NCBI GenBank assembly: GCA_001557035.1
Contig: LSKJ01000442.1
Span: 1-27,756, forward strand
Direction: 5' to 3'
DNA length: 27,756 nt
Origin: Rhodospirillaceae bacterium CCH5-H10
GTDB lineage: Bacteria; Pseudomonadota; Alphaproteobacteria; Reyranellales; Reyranellaceae
The notes under the pieces are model-generated. The model made no database searches. It worked only from the letters and a program-made list of their open reading frames with translations, and was not told the origin of the DNA. This document shows positions 1 to 8,252 of this stretch, piece after piece. The translations under genes were made by a program, and so were the position numbers. Every line of letters begins with the position of its first letter. Position 1 is the first letter of the stretch.

Positions 1-1
1 T

Positions 2-400
2 TCGACCAGCGTGCGCGAACGCATCGTGCGCGGCATGAACGGGGTGAAGCCGCGTTCGCGCACGCTGGTCGAACTCGCGGACAGTCTTGCTTTCTACGCA
101 CGCGCCGGCGCGCCGCCGATCTCCGACGACAAGGCGCTCGGCGTACTGACGCCCGACGCCCGTGCCGTCATGGCGAAGCTCGCGCCGGCACTGGAGCCGC
201 AGGCGAGCGACTGGAGTGAAAAGGCGATCGAAGAAGCCGTGCGCAAGTTCGCCGAGGCGAACGGGCTGAAGCTCGGCCAGGTCGCCCAGCCGCTCCGCGT
301 CGCGCTGACCGGCTCGACCACTTCGCCCGGCATATTTGAAGTGCTGGCTGCGCTGGGGCCTGCCGAGTGCAAGGTGCGATTGCTGGCGGCTGCCGCTTGA
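2..400 (+). CDS. gltX: Glutamyl-tRNA synthetase, C-terminal part (5' truncated)
   Basis: This is the last 132 codons of a class I glutamyl-tRNA synthetase, which charges tRNA-Glu with glutamate in the cytoplasm. The reading frame is open from base 2 and ends in TGA at 398-400. The catalytic Rossmann fold and the HIGH and KMSKS motifs lie outside the window. What remains is the helical anticodon-binding domain: a segment around LVELADSLAFYAR, then the typical C-terminal stretch with LKLGQVAQPLRVALTG followed by SPGIFEVLAALG. This LRVALTG-type block is a hallmark of bacterial GltX C-termini. glnS starts 14 bases downstream, so the two are probably co-transcribed. The family assignment is firm. 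Whether this is the discriminating or non-discriminating type cannot be read from this part. Confidence 0.93.
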   Translation, partial: STSVRERIVRGMNGVKPRSRTLVELADSLAFYARAGAPPISDDKALGVLTPDARAVMAKLAPALEPQASDWSEKAIEEAVRKFAEANGLKLGQVAQPLRVALTGSTTSPGIFEVLAALGPAECKVRLLAAAA

Positions 401-414
401 ACGGGAGACAGGTA

Positions 415-2112
415 ATGGATGACAAGAGGCCGATGCCGGAGGCCGCTGCGAACGAAGAGGCGCGGGATTTCATTCGCGACCTGGTTCAATCCGATCTCGC
501 CCGCGGACAGGTGCAGGGCATCGTTACGCGCTTTCCGCCGGAGCCGAACGGCTATCTGCATCTCGGCCACGCGAAGTCCATCTGCCTGAATTTCGGACTT
601 GCGACCGAGTTTGGCGGCCGCTGCCACCTTCGTTTCGACGACACCAACCCGGTGAAGGAGGAGCAGCAATACATCGACGCCATCAAGCGCGACGTACAGT
701 GGCTCGGCTTCGACTGGGGCGAGCATCTGTACCATGCGTCGGATTATTTCCAGACGTTGTACGACTGGGCCGAGCACCTCATTCGCGCCGGCCTCGCCTA
801 TGTCGACGACACGCCGCCCGACGAGATGCGAGCCATGCGCGGCACGCTGACCGAACCGGGACGCGCCTCGCCGAATCGCGACCGCTCGGTGGAAACGAAT
901 CTCGCCCTGTTTCGCGACATGCGCGCCGGCAAGTTTCCCAACGGCGCCTGCGTCTTGCGCGCAAAGGTCGACCTTGCTTCCGGCAACATGAACCTGCGCG
1001 ACCCCGTCCTGTATCGCATCCTGCACACGTCTCACCCGCGCACCGGCACCGAATGGTGCATCTACCCGACCTATGACTTCGCCCATGGCCAGTCCGACGC
1101 CCTGGAACATGTCACGCACTCGCTTTGCACCCTGGAGTTCGCGGACCATCGTCCCCTCTACGACTGGTTCCTCGACCACTTGCCGGTGCCGGCGCGGCCG
1201 CGCCAGACCGAATTCGCCCGCCTCGTTATCGGCTACACCGTCCTTTCCAAGCGCCACCTGACGGATCTGGTTCGGCGCGGCATCGTGAGCGGCTGGGACG
1301 ATCCGCGCATGCCGACCCTCGCAGGCATGCGCCGCCGCGGCGTGCCGCCGAAGGCGATCCGCGACTTCGTTCGGCGCATCGGCATGTCCAAGGCCAACAG
1401 CGTCGTCGATCTCGCCATGCTCGATCACGCGATCCGCGACCATCTCAATCAGGTGGCGTATCGGCGCATGGCGGTCCTGCGGCCGCTCAAGCTCGTGATC
1501 GAGAACTTTCCCGAAGACCACGTCGAAGAGCTGGAGGCCGTCAATCATCCGGGGGATCCGGCCGCCGGCACGCGTACCCTTCGCTTCGGTCGGGAAATCT
1601 TCGTGGAGCGCGACGACTTCATGGAGAATCCGTCGAACAAATTCTTCCGGTTGGCGGTTGGGCGAGAAGTCAGGTTGCGCTACGCCTATCTCGTCACCTG
1701 CCGCGAGGTGATCAAGGACGCCGACGGCAACGTGCTCGAACTGCGCTGCACCTACGATCCGGCGAGCCGCGGCGGTAATGCGCCGGACGGCCGAAAGGTA
1801 AAGGCAACCCTGCACTGGGTGTCCGCCCACGATGCACTTCCCGCGGAAGTCCGGCTCTACAGCACGCTCTTCAACCGCCCCGACCCCGGCACTGGCAGCG
1901 ATCTCGACGCCGACCTGAATCCTGCCTCGCTCGAAGTCCTGTCGGGCGCGCTGCTGGAGCCCTCGTTGGCAGAGACCCCTGCTGGCCAAGCCGTGCAGTT
2001 CGAGCGGTTGGGCTACTTCTGCCCGGACCTCGCCAGCCAGCCGAGTTCTCTGGTGTTCAACCGCACGATCGACCTGCGGGACACCTGGGCGAAGGTGCAG
2101 GTCCAGAGTTGA
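415..2112 (+). CDS. glnS: Glutaminyl-tRNA synthetase
   Basis: GlnRS is a class Ic aminoacyl-tRNA synthetase that attaches glutamine directly to tRNA-Gln. The protein is 565 residues, close to the usual bacterial length of about 550. The HIGH motif is seen as HLGH at residues 49-52 in the context PPEPNGYLHLGH, which is typical of GlnRS, and the KMSKS loop appears as VLSKR at about 276-280. The C-terminal half holds the two beta-barrel anticodon-binding domains; blocks such as NPSNKFFRL and GREVRLRYAYLVTC are recognisable. An in-frame ATG at 367 lies inside gltX. The ATG at 415 is preferred because a GGGAGA ribosome site lies 8-13 bases upstream. Many alphaproteobacteria lack GlnS and make Gln-tRNA through GatCAB, so its presence next to gltX is notable. 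Confidence 0.95.
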   Translation: MDDKRPMPEAAANEEARDFIRDLVQSDLARGQVQGIVTRFPPEPNGYLHLGHAKSICLNFGLATEFGGRCHLRFDDTNPVKEEQQYIDAIKRDVQWLGFDWGEHLYHASDYFQTLYDWAEHLIRAGLAYVDDTPPDEMRAMRGTLTEPGRASPNRDRSVETNLALFRDMRAGKFPNGACVLRAKVDLASGNMNLRDPVLYRILHTSHPRTGTEWCIYPTYDFAHGQSDALEHVTHSLCTLEFADHRPLYDWFLDHLPVPARPRQTEFARLVIGYTVLSKRHLTDLVRRGIVSGWDDPRMPTLAGMRRRGVPPKAIRDFVRRIGMSKANSVVDLAMLDHAIRDHLNQVAYRRMAVLRPLKLVIENFPEDHVEELEAVNHPGDPAAGTRTLRFGREIFVERDDFMENPSNKFFRLAVGREVRLRYAYLVTCREVIKDADGNVLELRCTYDPASRGGNAPDGRKVKATLHWVSAHDALPAEVRLYSTLFNRPDPGTGSDLDADLNPASLEVLSGALLEPSLAETPAGQAVQFERLGYFCPDLASQPSSLVFNRTIDLRDTWAKVQVQS

Positions 2113-2194
2113 GAGTAGCGGCGCCCCGAGGCGAGGCGCGATTGCGGGCGGCTGCCGGATAGAACCAGGTGCGCGCGGCCGTCAGTCTGCAAGG

Positions 2195-3094
2195 ATGAGC
2201 GCGCGCGTCTGGATCTGGTTGTTGTCGCTGTCCGTCCTGTGGGGCGGCTCGTTCTTCTTCGCCAAAGTGGCGCTGGCCGACCTACAGTCGCTGACGGTGG
2301 TTTTCTGCCGTGTTGCCTTCGCAGCTCTCGCCCTGAACCTCGTCCTCGTCATCGCCGGCCGGCCACTCTTTCGGCGCGGCACGCCGTGGCGCTCCTTCGC
2401 CGCCATGGGCGCGCTCAACAATCTCGTGCCCTTCGGCCTGATCTTCTGGGGCCAGACGCAGATCAGCTCCGGTCTCGCCTCGATCCTGAATGCGACGACG
2501 CCTCTCTTCAGCCTGCTCGTCGCGCACTTCATCGCGCGCGACGAGCGGATCGGCGGGCTCAAGCTCGGGGCCTTGCTGCTCGGTCTCGGCGGTGTCGGGG
2601 TGCTGATGGGGCCTCGGGCGATCACGACGGCGCCGGACATCGCAGGTCAGCTCGCCTGCCTCGGCGCCGCCCTCTCCTACGCCTTCGCCGGCTTCTATGG
2701 GCGGCGCTTCGGCCGGACGGGTGTGGCGCCGCTCGACGCGGCAGCTGGTCAGGTCACGGCGAGCACCATCTTGATTCTACCGATCATGCTGATGCTCGAT
2801 CGTCCCTGGGAATTGCCGGCCCTGCCTTCATTCTGGACATGGTCGGCTCTCGCAGGCCTCGCGCTCCTGTCGACCGCGCTCGCATACGTCCTGTATTTCC
2901 GCATCCTTGCGGCGGCCGGGCCGACGAACCTGCTGCTCGTGACGTTCCTGATACCGGTGACGGCGATCGGGCTCGGGGCCCTGGTGCTGGGCGAGCGGCT
3001 GGAACCGCAACAGTTTGCCGGCATGCTGCTGATCGGGCTCGCGCTCGCCCTTCTCGACGGCCGCCTGCCGCGTTTCCGACGCGCCGCGAAATAG
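2195..3094 (+). CDS. EamA/DMT-superfamily transporter
   Basis: A 299-residue inner-membrane protein of the drug/metabolite transporter superfamily with two EamA repeats. The sequence gives about ten hydrophobic segments. The first begins at the N-terminus (WIWLLSLSVLWGGSFFFAKVA), where the WGGSFF signature is typical. The second repeat begins near residue 150 (GQLACLGAALSYAFAGFYGRR). A conserved motif, YVLYFRILAAAGPTN, lies near residue 235. The substrate cannot be predicted; relatives export amino acids, metabolites or drugs. The start ATG is preceded almost directly by AAGG, so the ribosome site is poorly spaced and the start is less certain than the family. It stands alone between glnS and gltA with 82 and 120 bases on either side. 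A hairpin covers its stop codon. Confidence 0.88.
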   Translation: MSARVWIWLLSLSVLWGGSFFFAKVALADLQSLTVVFCRVAFAALALNLVLVIAGRPLFRRGTPWRSFAAMGALNNLVPFGLIFWGQTQISSGLASILNATTPLFSLLVAHFIARDERIGGLKLGALLLGLGGVGVLMGPRAITTAPDIAGQLACLGAALSYAFAGFYGRRFGRTGVAPLDAAAGQVTASTILILPIMLMLDRPWELPALPSFWTWSALAGLALLSTALAYVLYFRILAAAGPTNLLLVTFLIPVTAIGLGALVLGERLEPQQFAGMLLIGLALALLDGRLPRFRRAAK

Positions 3095-3101
3095 CGGCGC
3101 G
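3080..3101 (+). other. Stem-loop over the EamA stop codon
   Basis: A perfect 8-bp inverted repeat, CGCGCCGC at 3080-3087 and GCGGCGCG at 3094-3101, encloses a six-base loop containing the start of the TAG stop. No T-tract follows, so it is not a standard intrinsic terminator. It could stabilise the 3' end or act with Rho. The function is inferred only. Confidence 0.35.
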
Positions 3102-3110
3102 GCTGCACAA

Positions 3111-3139
3111 TTGCGCCTTCTTTGGGGGCTTGTTAGGGT
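3111..3139 (+). promoter_or_regulatory. Possible sigma70-type promoter for gltA
   Basis: TTGCGC at 3111-3116 and TAGGGT at 3134-3139 are separated by exactly 17 bases, in the only sizeable gap before gltA. The match to consensus is modest (4/6 and 3/6), so this is a weak candidate. The -10 overlaps the first arm of the GGGTGCC repeat described separately, so both readings cannot be fully right. Confidence 0.3.
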
Positions 3140-3174
3140 GCCCGCGAACCGGCGAACGGCACCCTCCGGGGTGC
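3136..3174 (+). promoter_or_regulatory. Alternative hairpins in the gltA leader
   Basis: Three complementary segments lie ahead of gltA: GGGTGCC at 3136-3142, GGCACCC at 3158-3164 and GGGTGC at 3169-3174. The middle segment can pair perfectly with either outer one (7 bp or 6 bp), giving two mutually exclusive stems. This arrangement resembles an attenuator-like leader or an operator with half-site repeats. The sequence symmetry is seen directly; a regulatory role is an inference. Confidence 0.3.
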
Positions 3175-3214
3175 ACGCGCCTTGCCCGAATCGAGCCTGC
3201 GAAAGAGTTCACCC

Positions 3215-4513
3215 ATGGCCAAATCGACCGCGACGCTTACCGACAACGAAACCGGCAAGACCTATGAGATGCCGATCATCCACGGCACCATGGGGCCGCG
3301 CCTGGTCGATGTCCGCAAGTTCTACGGCGATTCCGGGATGTTCACCTACGACCCCGGCTTCACCTCGACCGGCTCATGCGGCTCGAAGATCACCTACATC
3401 GACGGTGACGAAGGCCTCCTCCTCCATCGCGGCTACAACATCTCGGAGCTGGCCGAGCAGAGCGACTTCATGGAAGTCGCCTACCTGCTGATGAAGGGCG
3501 ACCTGCCGAACAAGGCCCAGAAGGACAAGTTCGTAAAGGACATCACGAACCACACGATGGTTCACGAGCAGCTCAGCCAGTTCTATCGCGGCTTCCGCCG
3601 CGACGCCCATCCGATGGCGATCTGCTGCGGCGTCGTCGGCGCCCTCTCGGCCTTCTATCACGACTCGCTCGACATCCATGACCCGCACCAGCGCATGGTC
3701 GCGTCGTACCGCCTGGTCGCCAAGATGCCGACGATCGCGGCGATGGCGTACAAGTATTCGGTCGGCCAGCCGTTCGTCTATCCGCGCAACGACCTGTCCT
3801 ACGCCGCCAACTTCCTGCGCATGATGTTCTCGGTCCCGGCCGAGGAGTACGAGGTGAACCCGATCGTCGAGAAGGCGATGGACCGCATCCTCATGCTCCA
3901 CGCCGACCACGAGCAGAACGCCTCGACCTCGACCGTCCGCCTCGCGGGCTCGTCCGGCGCCAACCCGTTCGCCTGCATCGCGGCCGGCATCGCCTCCCTG
4001 TGGGGCCCGAGCCATGGTGGCGCCAACGAAGCCGTCATCAACATGCTGCACGAGATCGGCGGCAAGCAGAACATCCCGGGCTTCCTGAGCCGCGTGAAGG
4101 ACAAGGCGGACCACACCCGCCTGATGGGCTTCGGCCATCGCGTCTACAAGAACTACGATCCGCGCGCCAAGGTCATGCGCCAGACCTGCCACGAGGTGCT
4201 GACCTCGCTGGGCATCACCCACGACCCGCTGCTCGAGCTGGCCATGGAAATGGAGCAGATCGCGCTCAAGGACGACTACTTCGTCTCGAAGAAGCTCTAC
4301 CCGAACGTCGATTTCTATTCGGGCATCATTTTCCGCGCGATCGGCATCCCGACCTCGATGTTCACCGTTCTCTTCGCGGTGGCCCGCACGGTCGGCTGGA
4401 TTTCGCAGTGGAACGAGATGATCGAGGATCCGGACCAGAAGATCGGCCGTCCCCGGCAGCTCTACAACGGTCAGACGGAGCGTCCGTACAAGCCCCTCCA
4501 CATGCGGGGCTAG
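3215..4513 (+). CDS. gltA: Citrate synthase (type II)
   Basis: Citrate synthase condenses acetyl-CoA and oxaloacetate to citrate, the entry step of the TCA cycle. At 432 residues it has the length of the hexameric, NADH-sensitive Gram-negative type, including the N-terminal extension before the catalytic core. The active-site residues are all visible: His267 in GPSHGG, His308 in FGHRVYK and Asp366 in VDFYSG, matching His264, His305 and Asp362 of the E. coli enzyme. The frame is open further upstream from a TTG at 3182. The ATG at 3215 (MAKSTATL) is chosen because GAAAGAG lies 8-14 bases before it and the protein then starts like its relatives. A small membrane-protein gene and a strong terminator follow, so gltA probably heads a two-gene transcript. 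Confidence 0.97.
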   Translation: MAKSTATLTDNETGKTYEMPIIHGTMGPRLVDVRKFYGDSGMFTYDPGFTSTGSCGSKITYIDGDEGLLLHRGYNISELAEQSDFMEVAYLLMKGDLPNKAQKDKFVKDITNHTMVHEQLSQFYRGFRRDAHPMAICCGVVGALSAFYHDSLDIHDPHQRMVASYRLVAKMPTIAAMAYKYSVGQPFVYPRNDLSYAANFLRMMFSVPAEEYEVNPIVEKAMDRILMLHADHEQNASTSTVRLAGSSGANPFACIAAGIASLWGPSHGGANEAVINMLHEIGGKQNIPGFLSRVKDKADHTRLMGFGHRVYKNYDPRAKVMRQTCHEVLTSLGITHDPLLELAMEMEQIALKDDYFVSKKLYPNVDFYSGIIFRAIGIPTSMFTVLFAVARTVGWISQWNEMIEDPDQKIGRPRQLYNGQTERPYKPLHMRG

Positions 4514-4537
4514 TTCGCTCTCCGGGAGGGAAGCGAC

Positions 4538-4747
4538 ATGTTGAAATCATCGTTTGGGCCGCACCGGGGGGAAACATCCTGGGCGGCCGTCCAGAAACCG
4601 AAGACCAGGCAGCGGATCGTGCGCCTCGGTCCAGCGGCCAATGACAATTTCCGCGCCAGCGGCGCCCGGACGTGGCTGTTCGTCGCCATCGCCGGGCTCA
4701 CCGGCGCGGTGTTAGCGCTGATCGTCTCGAATTGGCGGTTTTTCTAG
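4538..4747 (+). CDS. Small single-pass membrane protein, hypothetical
   Basis: A 69-residue open frame with a good ribosome site (GGGAGGGAA, 6-14 bases before the ATG), lying 24 bases after gltA and just before the terminator. The N-terminal 43 residues are basic and polar and include a PAANDNFRASG segment; AANDNF-like segments are common near the N-termini of small alphaproteobacterial proteins. Residues about 44-64 (TWLFVAIAGLTGAVLALIVS) form one clear transmembrane helix, followed by a short aromatic tail, NWRFF. No catalytic motif is present. The helix, ribosome site and terminator together support a real gene. The function is unknown, and the link to citrate synthase is positional only. 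Confidence 0.62.
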   Translation: MLKSSFGPHRGETSWAAVQKPKTRQRIVRLGPAANDNFRASGARTWLFVAIAGLTGAVLALIVSNWRFF

Positions 4748-4770
4748 GGCCGGATGAGCTGAACGAATTA

Positions 4771-4796
4771 AGGCCCGCGATTGCGGGCCTTTTTTT
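4771..4796 (+). terminator. Intrinsic terminator after the gltA unit
   Basis: A perfect 8-bp stem, AGGCCCGC at 4771-4778 and GCGGGCCT at 4783-4790, has a GATT loop and is followed directly by six further T residues (4791-4796). This is a textbook Rho-independent terminator for the plus-strand gltA transcript. On the minus strand the hairpin is followed by TAATT, so it may also slow transcription arriving from gloA. Confidence 0.92.
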
Positions 4797-4835
4797 GTTG
4801 GGAGGATTCGAGCTTCGGGTGGTCGGTCTTCCTTC

Positions 4836-4899
4836 GACGCTCCTGGACATTGCCAAAGGCAATGTCCTGACGCTCCTTGGGCTGAGATTCGCTCAGCCC
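4836..4899. repeat. Two-unit palindromic repeat
   Basis: Two different perfect hairpins are each preceded on the plus strand by the same nine bases, GACGCTCCT (4836-4844 and 4869-4877). Hairpin A is GGACATTGCC / GGCAATGTCC with an AAA loop (4845-4867). Hairpin B is GGGCTGAG / CTCAGCCC with an ATTCG loop (4879-4899). Neither is followed by a T-tract on either strand, so they are not plain terminators. They resemble REP-type dispersed palindromes placed between convergent genes. Whether other copies exist elsewhere in the genome is unknown. Confidence 0.6.
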
Positions 4900-4901
4900 A
4901 A

Positions 4902-5315
4902 TCAGCCCTTGCGCTCGATCAGTTCGATCTTGTAGCCGTCCGGATCTTCCACGAAGGCGATCACGGTCGTACCGAACTTCACCGGACCCGCCGGGCGCGT
5001 GACCTTGCCGCCGGCCTTGGAGACTTCCTCGCAGAGCTTGTAGGCGTCGGGCACGCCGACCGCGAGATGGCCGAAACCGGTGCCCAGCTCGTAGGGCTTT
5101 TCCTGATCCCAATTGTAGGTGAGCTCGACGACGCAATGCTCGGGTTCGTCTCCGTAGCCCACGAATGCCAAACTGTACTTGCCGTCCGGCACGTCGCGCT
5201 TGCGCAGCAGCTTCATGCCCATCGGGCCGGTGTAGAAGGCCAGCGATTTGTCGAGATCCCGGACGCGGATCATCGTGTGCAGCATGCGGTAGTTGGCGGC
5301 CTGGGTATCGGGCAT
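4902..5315 (-). CDS. gloA: Lactoylglutathione lyase (glyoxalase I)
   Basis: Glyoxalase I isomerises the hemithioacetal of methylglyoxal and glutathione to S-lactoylglutathione. The 137-residue protein is one VOC-superfamily unit with two beta-alpha-beta-beta-beta modules. The four expected metal ligands are present: His13 (MLHTMIRV), Glu64 (VVELTYNW), His83 (FGHLAVGV) and Glu131 (GYKIELIER). [15 protein letters not shown] and the [16 protein letters not shown] segment are characteristic of the bacterial Ni-type enzyme. The ATG at 5315 has a strong GGGAGGGG ribosome site; a second ATG at residue 11 is possible but less well placed. The gene lies 25 bases after fabZ on the same strand and is probably the last gene of that operon. 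In many alphaproteobacteria lipid A genes occupy this position. Confidence 0.92.
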   Translation of the reverse strand: MPDTQAANYRMLHTMIRVRDLDKSLAFYTGPMGMKLLRKRDVPDGKYSLAFVGYGDEPEHCVVELTYNWDQEKPYELGTGFGHLAVGVPDAYKLCEEVSKAGGKVTRPAGPVKFGTTVIAFVEDPDGYKIELIERKG

Positions 5316-5340
5316 CTTCCCCTCCCTGTTCGTCTACGAT

Positions 5341-5817
5341 CTAGCGGTCGCGGATCATCGCGGCGAAGGTCGCTTCGGCGGCAACCTTGCCCTCGACCAT
5401 CGCCTTCCCGGAAAATTTCCAGACATTGGCGCGGCTCTGCATCTTCTGGACGTGCAGCTCGAGCCGATCACCCGGCACGACCGGGCGGCGGAAGCGCACC
5501 CCGTCGATCGACATGAAGTAGACCAGCTTGCCCTCGGAGTCGGAACCGAAAGTCGAGACCACGAGGACGCAGGCCGTCTGGGCCATCGCCTCGACGACCA
5601 GCACGCCCGGCATGACCGGCTCGGACGGGAAATGCCCCTGAAAGAACGGCTCGTTGATGCTGACGTTCTTGATGCCCACGGCGCTCTGGTCGAGCTTCAT
5701 GTCGACCACCCTGTCGACCATCAGCATCGGATAGCGATGCGGGATCATCTGGAGGATCCGCTTTATGTCGACGGATGTTGCCGTCACGGTGCTGGCATTC
5801 TCGGTGTGCGCATTCAT
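5341..5817 (-). CDS. fabZ: 3-hydroxyacyl-ACP dehydratase FabZ
   Basis: FabZ dehydrates beta-hydroxyacyl-ACP to trans-2-enoyl-ACP in type II fatty-acid synthesis. The 158-residue hot-dog-fold protein carries the catalytic pair His62 (FFQGHFP) and Glu76 (VLVVEAMAQ), equivalent to His54 and Glu68 of the E. coli enzyme. The opening [20 protein letters not shown] is typical. The start ATG at 5817 has AAGAGG upstream. The gene begins 19 bases after bamA, although lpxD normally lies between these two and lpxA normally follows fabZ. Here both neighbours are missing, so the enzyme appears to serve fatty-acid synthesis without the usual lipid A genes beside it. Confidence 0.96.
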   Translation of the reverse strand: MNAHTENASTVTATSVDIKRILQMIPHRYPMLMVDRVVDMKLDQSAVGIKNVSINEPFFQGHFPSEPVMPGVLVVEAMAQTACVLVVSTFGSDSEGKLVYFMSIDGVRFRRPVVPGDRLELHVQKMQSRANVWKFSGKAMVEGKVAAEATFAAMIRDR

Positions 5818-5836
5818 GACCGTGGCCTCTTGCCGC

Positions 5837-8146
5837 CTAGAAGCGTGTACCGAAGCTGAAGCGTATCGCCTGCTGCTTGTCCCACGACTCGTACTGGATC
5901 GGAACGGCGTAGTCGATGCGGATGGGACCGAACGGCGACACCCACTGGACGCCGACGCCGGTCGAGACTCGCATCAGCTGGCTGGTCAGGACCGACGTAA
6001 AGCCGTAGCTCTGAGCCTGGACGCCCCACAGCGAGCCCACGTCCACGAACGCCTTGCCCAGAAGACCGACCTCCTTGGGGACCAGCGGCAGCGGATAGGA
6101 GAGTTCAGTCGTGCCGGTGTAGTAATACTGGCCGCCGAGTGAGTCGGTGGTATTCGCGTCTCGGGGACCGATACCGCCAACCGTGAAGCCTCGCATCGTG
6201 TCGCCGCCGATGAAGAACAGGTTGTTCAGGCGGATGTAGGAGCCGCCGTAGGGTATCACCAGGCCGGCCGAGCCGCCGATGGACCAGACGAGATCCTCGA
6301 ACAGAGACTTGTAGTAGACCGCATCGGCCGTGGTGCGCACGTACTGCTCCGTTCCGATCGCGCCGGCCGCGGCGATCGTGTTGCGCACCATGAAGCCCTT
6401 GGTCGTGTTGAGACGGACGTCGCGTGTATCCCAGAGGATCGTCTCCGAGAGTTCGGAAACGACCTGCGTGCCCGAGCTCTGCTGGATGAGCGGCGAGGCC
6501 CAGGGCTGGACGTTGTAGATGTCCGTCTGGCGCAGCGTGTAACGCACGATCTGGCGGATGTCCTCGGAGTAGGCCCAACCACCGCGCAACGCAAAGCCCA
6601 GGCTGCGGTCGCTGTAGCTCGCCACCGACTGGCGATCGTTCGACGTCCGGAAGAGGTCGAAACCGGCGGAAACCTGCCGATCCATGAAGTACGGCTCGGT
6701 GAAGCCGAGATCGATCGAGGTGCTGAGGGTACCGAGCGACAGGCCGAGGCGTGCCTCCTGTCCCTTGCCCAGCAGGTTGCGTTCCTTGATCGCGATGTCG
6801 CCGACGATGCCGGCGGTCGTCGAGTAACCGGCGCCGAACGAGATTTCGCCGGTGCTCTGCTCGACCACCTGGACTTCGAGGTTGGTCTTGTCCGGTGACG
6901 ATCCCGGCGCGGCCGAAACGTCTACCTTCTCGAAGAAACCCAGGTTCCGCAGGCGCTGCTGGCTGCGGCGGACCTTGGCCGTGCTGAAGGCATCGCCTTC
7001 GGCCAGCCGGAACTCGCGGCGGATGACCTTGTCGAGCGTTCGGGTGTTACCCGAGATGTTGATGCGCTCGACGTAGACCCGCGGTCCTTCCTGGACGTCG
7101 AAGGTCACGTCGACGGTATCGTTGTCCTTGTTGCGCCGGATGTTGGGGCGCACTTCGACGAAGGCGTAGCCCAGCGAGCCCACGGCCTCCTGGATGTTGG
7201 AGACCGACTTCTCGACCGCATCGGCATCGTACCAGTCGCCCGGGGCGATGGTGAGGAAGGTCTGCAGGACGTCGGTATCGAGCCCCTGGAAGCGGCTGGT
7301 GACGTCGACCTTGCCGAACTTGTAGCGCGGCCCCTCACTGATCGTGAAGGTGATGAAGAAGCCCTCGCGGTTGGGTGCCAGCTCGGCGACCGCAGACACC
7401 ACGCGGAAGTCGGCATACCCCTCCGACAGATAGAATTTGCGCAGAAGCTCGCGATCGAGGTTCAGCCGGTCCGGGTCGAAGCGGTCGTCCGACGACAGGA
7501 AACGCCACCAGGCGCTCTCGGAGGTCCGGATCTTGCCGCGCAGCGTGCCGTCGCCGAAGGCCTCGTTGCCGACGAAGCTGATACGCTTCACGCCGGTGAC
7601 GTCGCCTTCGTTGATCTCGAAAACCAGGTCGACGCGGCCCTGCTCCAGGTTGATGATCTTGGGCTCGACTGAAGCATTGTAGCGGCCGCTGCGCCGGTAG
7701 ATCGTCAGGATCCGATCGACGTCGGCCTGCACGCGCGCGCGGGTATAGACCTGACGAGGCTTCGACTGCACTTCGTCGCGCAGCTTGTCGTCCTCGATCT
7801 TGCTGTTCCCCTCGAACGCGACGCGATTGATGATCGGGTTCTCCGTCACCTTCACGACGAGGGTGGAGCCCTGCATCTCGATCACGACGTCTGAGAAAAG
7901 CCCGGTCGCGAACAGCGCCTTCAGAGAGCGGTCGGCCGCGGCCGCGTCGAACGGTTCGCCGACCTTGAGCTGCAGATAGGAGCGGATCGTTTCCGGCTCC
8001 GCGCGGACGTTTCCCTGAATCTGGATTCCGGCAATCGTACCGCCGGCCGCAGCACCACGTTGTGCGTGTGCCGGCGCGCTCAAGGACAGGATTGCAACAA
8101 TGGCCAGTACGGCCCAACGAAAGATCAAACTCACCCCCGGCGCCAA
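5837..8146 (-). CDS. bamA: Outer membrane protein assembly factor BamA
   Basis: BamA is the core Omp85 component of the BAM complex, which folds beta-barrel proteins into the outer membrane. The 769-residue product has a signal peptide with likely cleavage after Ala28 (APAHA-Q), about five POTRA domains over residues 35-430, and a C-terminal beta-barrel ending in Phe (SFGTRF), as expected for the beta-signal. The conserved loop 6 motif reads MRGF near residue 655, where VRGF/Y is usual; the Arg-Gly core is kept. The start is TTG at 8146 with AGG about eight bases upstream; an in-frame GTG four codons later is an alternative. It follows rseP by 106 bases and precedes fabZ by 19, so it is part of the long envelope operon. 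Confidence 0.97.
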   Translation of the reverse strand: MAPGVSLIFRWAVLAIVAILSLSAPAHAQRGAAAGGTIAGIQIQGNVRAEPETIRSYLQLKVGEPFDAAAADRSLKALFATGLFSDVVIEMQGSTLVVKVTENPIINRVAFEGNSKIEDDKLRDEVQSKPRQVYTRARVQADVDRILTIYRRSGRYNASVEPKIINLEQGRVDLVFEINEGDVTGVKRISFVGNEAFGDGTLRGKIRTSESAWWRFLSSDDRFDPDRLNLDRELLRKFYLSEGYADFRVVSAVAELAPNREGFFITFTISEGPRYKFGKVDVTSRFQGLDTDVLQTFLTIAPGDWYDADAVEKSVSNIQEAVGSLGYAFVEVRPNIRRNKDNDTVDVTFDVQEGPRVYVERINISGNTRTLDKVIRREFRLAEGDAFSTAKVRRSQQRLRNLGFFEKVDVSAAPGSSPDKTNLEVQVVEQSTGEISFGAGYSTTAGIVGDIAIKERNLLGKGQEARLGLSLGTLSTSIDLGFTEPYFMDRQVSAGFDLFRTSNDRQSVASYSDRSLGFALRGGWAYSEDIRQIVRYTLRQTDIYNVQPWASPLIQQSSGTQVVSELSETILWDTRDVRLNTTKGFMVRNTIAAAGAIGTEQYVRTTADAVYYKSLFEDLVWSIGGSAGLVIPYGGSYIRLNNLFFIGGDTMRGFTVGGIGPRDANTTDSLGGQYYYTGTTELSYPLPLVPKEVGLLGKAFVDVGSLWGVQAQSYGFTSVLTSQLMRVSTGVGVQWVSPFGPIRIDYAVPIQYESWDKQQAIRFSFGTRF

Positions 8147-8196
8147 TCAGACCTGCCGATGGTCAAAAACGTGAACGCAGCTTTCTAGACCGGCAA

Positions 8197-8225
8197 GGGG
8201 GACTAAGCCACCCCTTTTGTCCCCC
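8197..8225 (-). other. Hairpin in the rseP-bamA gap
   Basis: GGGGGAC at 8197-8203 and GTCCCCC at 8219-8225 form a perfect 7-bp stem with a 15-base loop. A competing pairing, AAGGGG with CCCCTT (8195-8200 and 8211-8216), is also possible. There is no T-tract on the minus strand, so it does not look like a full terminator. It could be an intercistronic processing site that separates rseP from the bamA message. Confidence 0.4.
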
Positions 8226-8252
8226 GTTCCGAAGCCGCATCGACGCCTCAAC

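Noticed and set aside
94..1989. Minus-strand open frame of 631 codons opposite glnS
   Set aside because: It is a shadow of glnS and gltX with no motif or separate ribosome site; long antisense frames are common at this base composition.
3374..4501. Minus-strand open frame of 375 codons opposite gltA
   Set aside because: It is antisense to a full citrate synthase, is rich in Val, Asp and Arg, and has no recognisable family.
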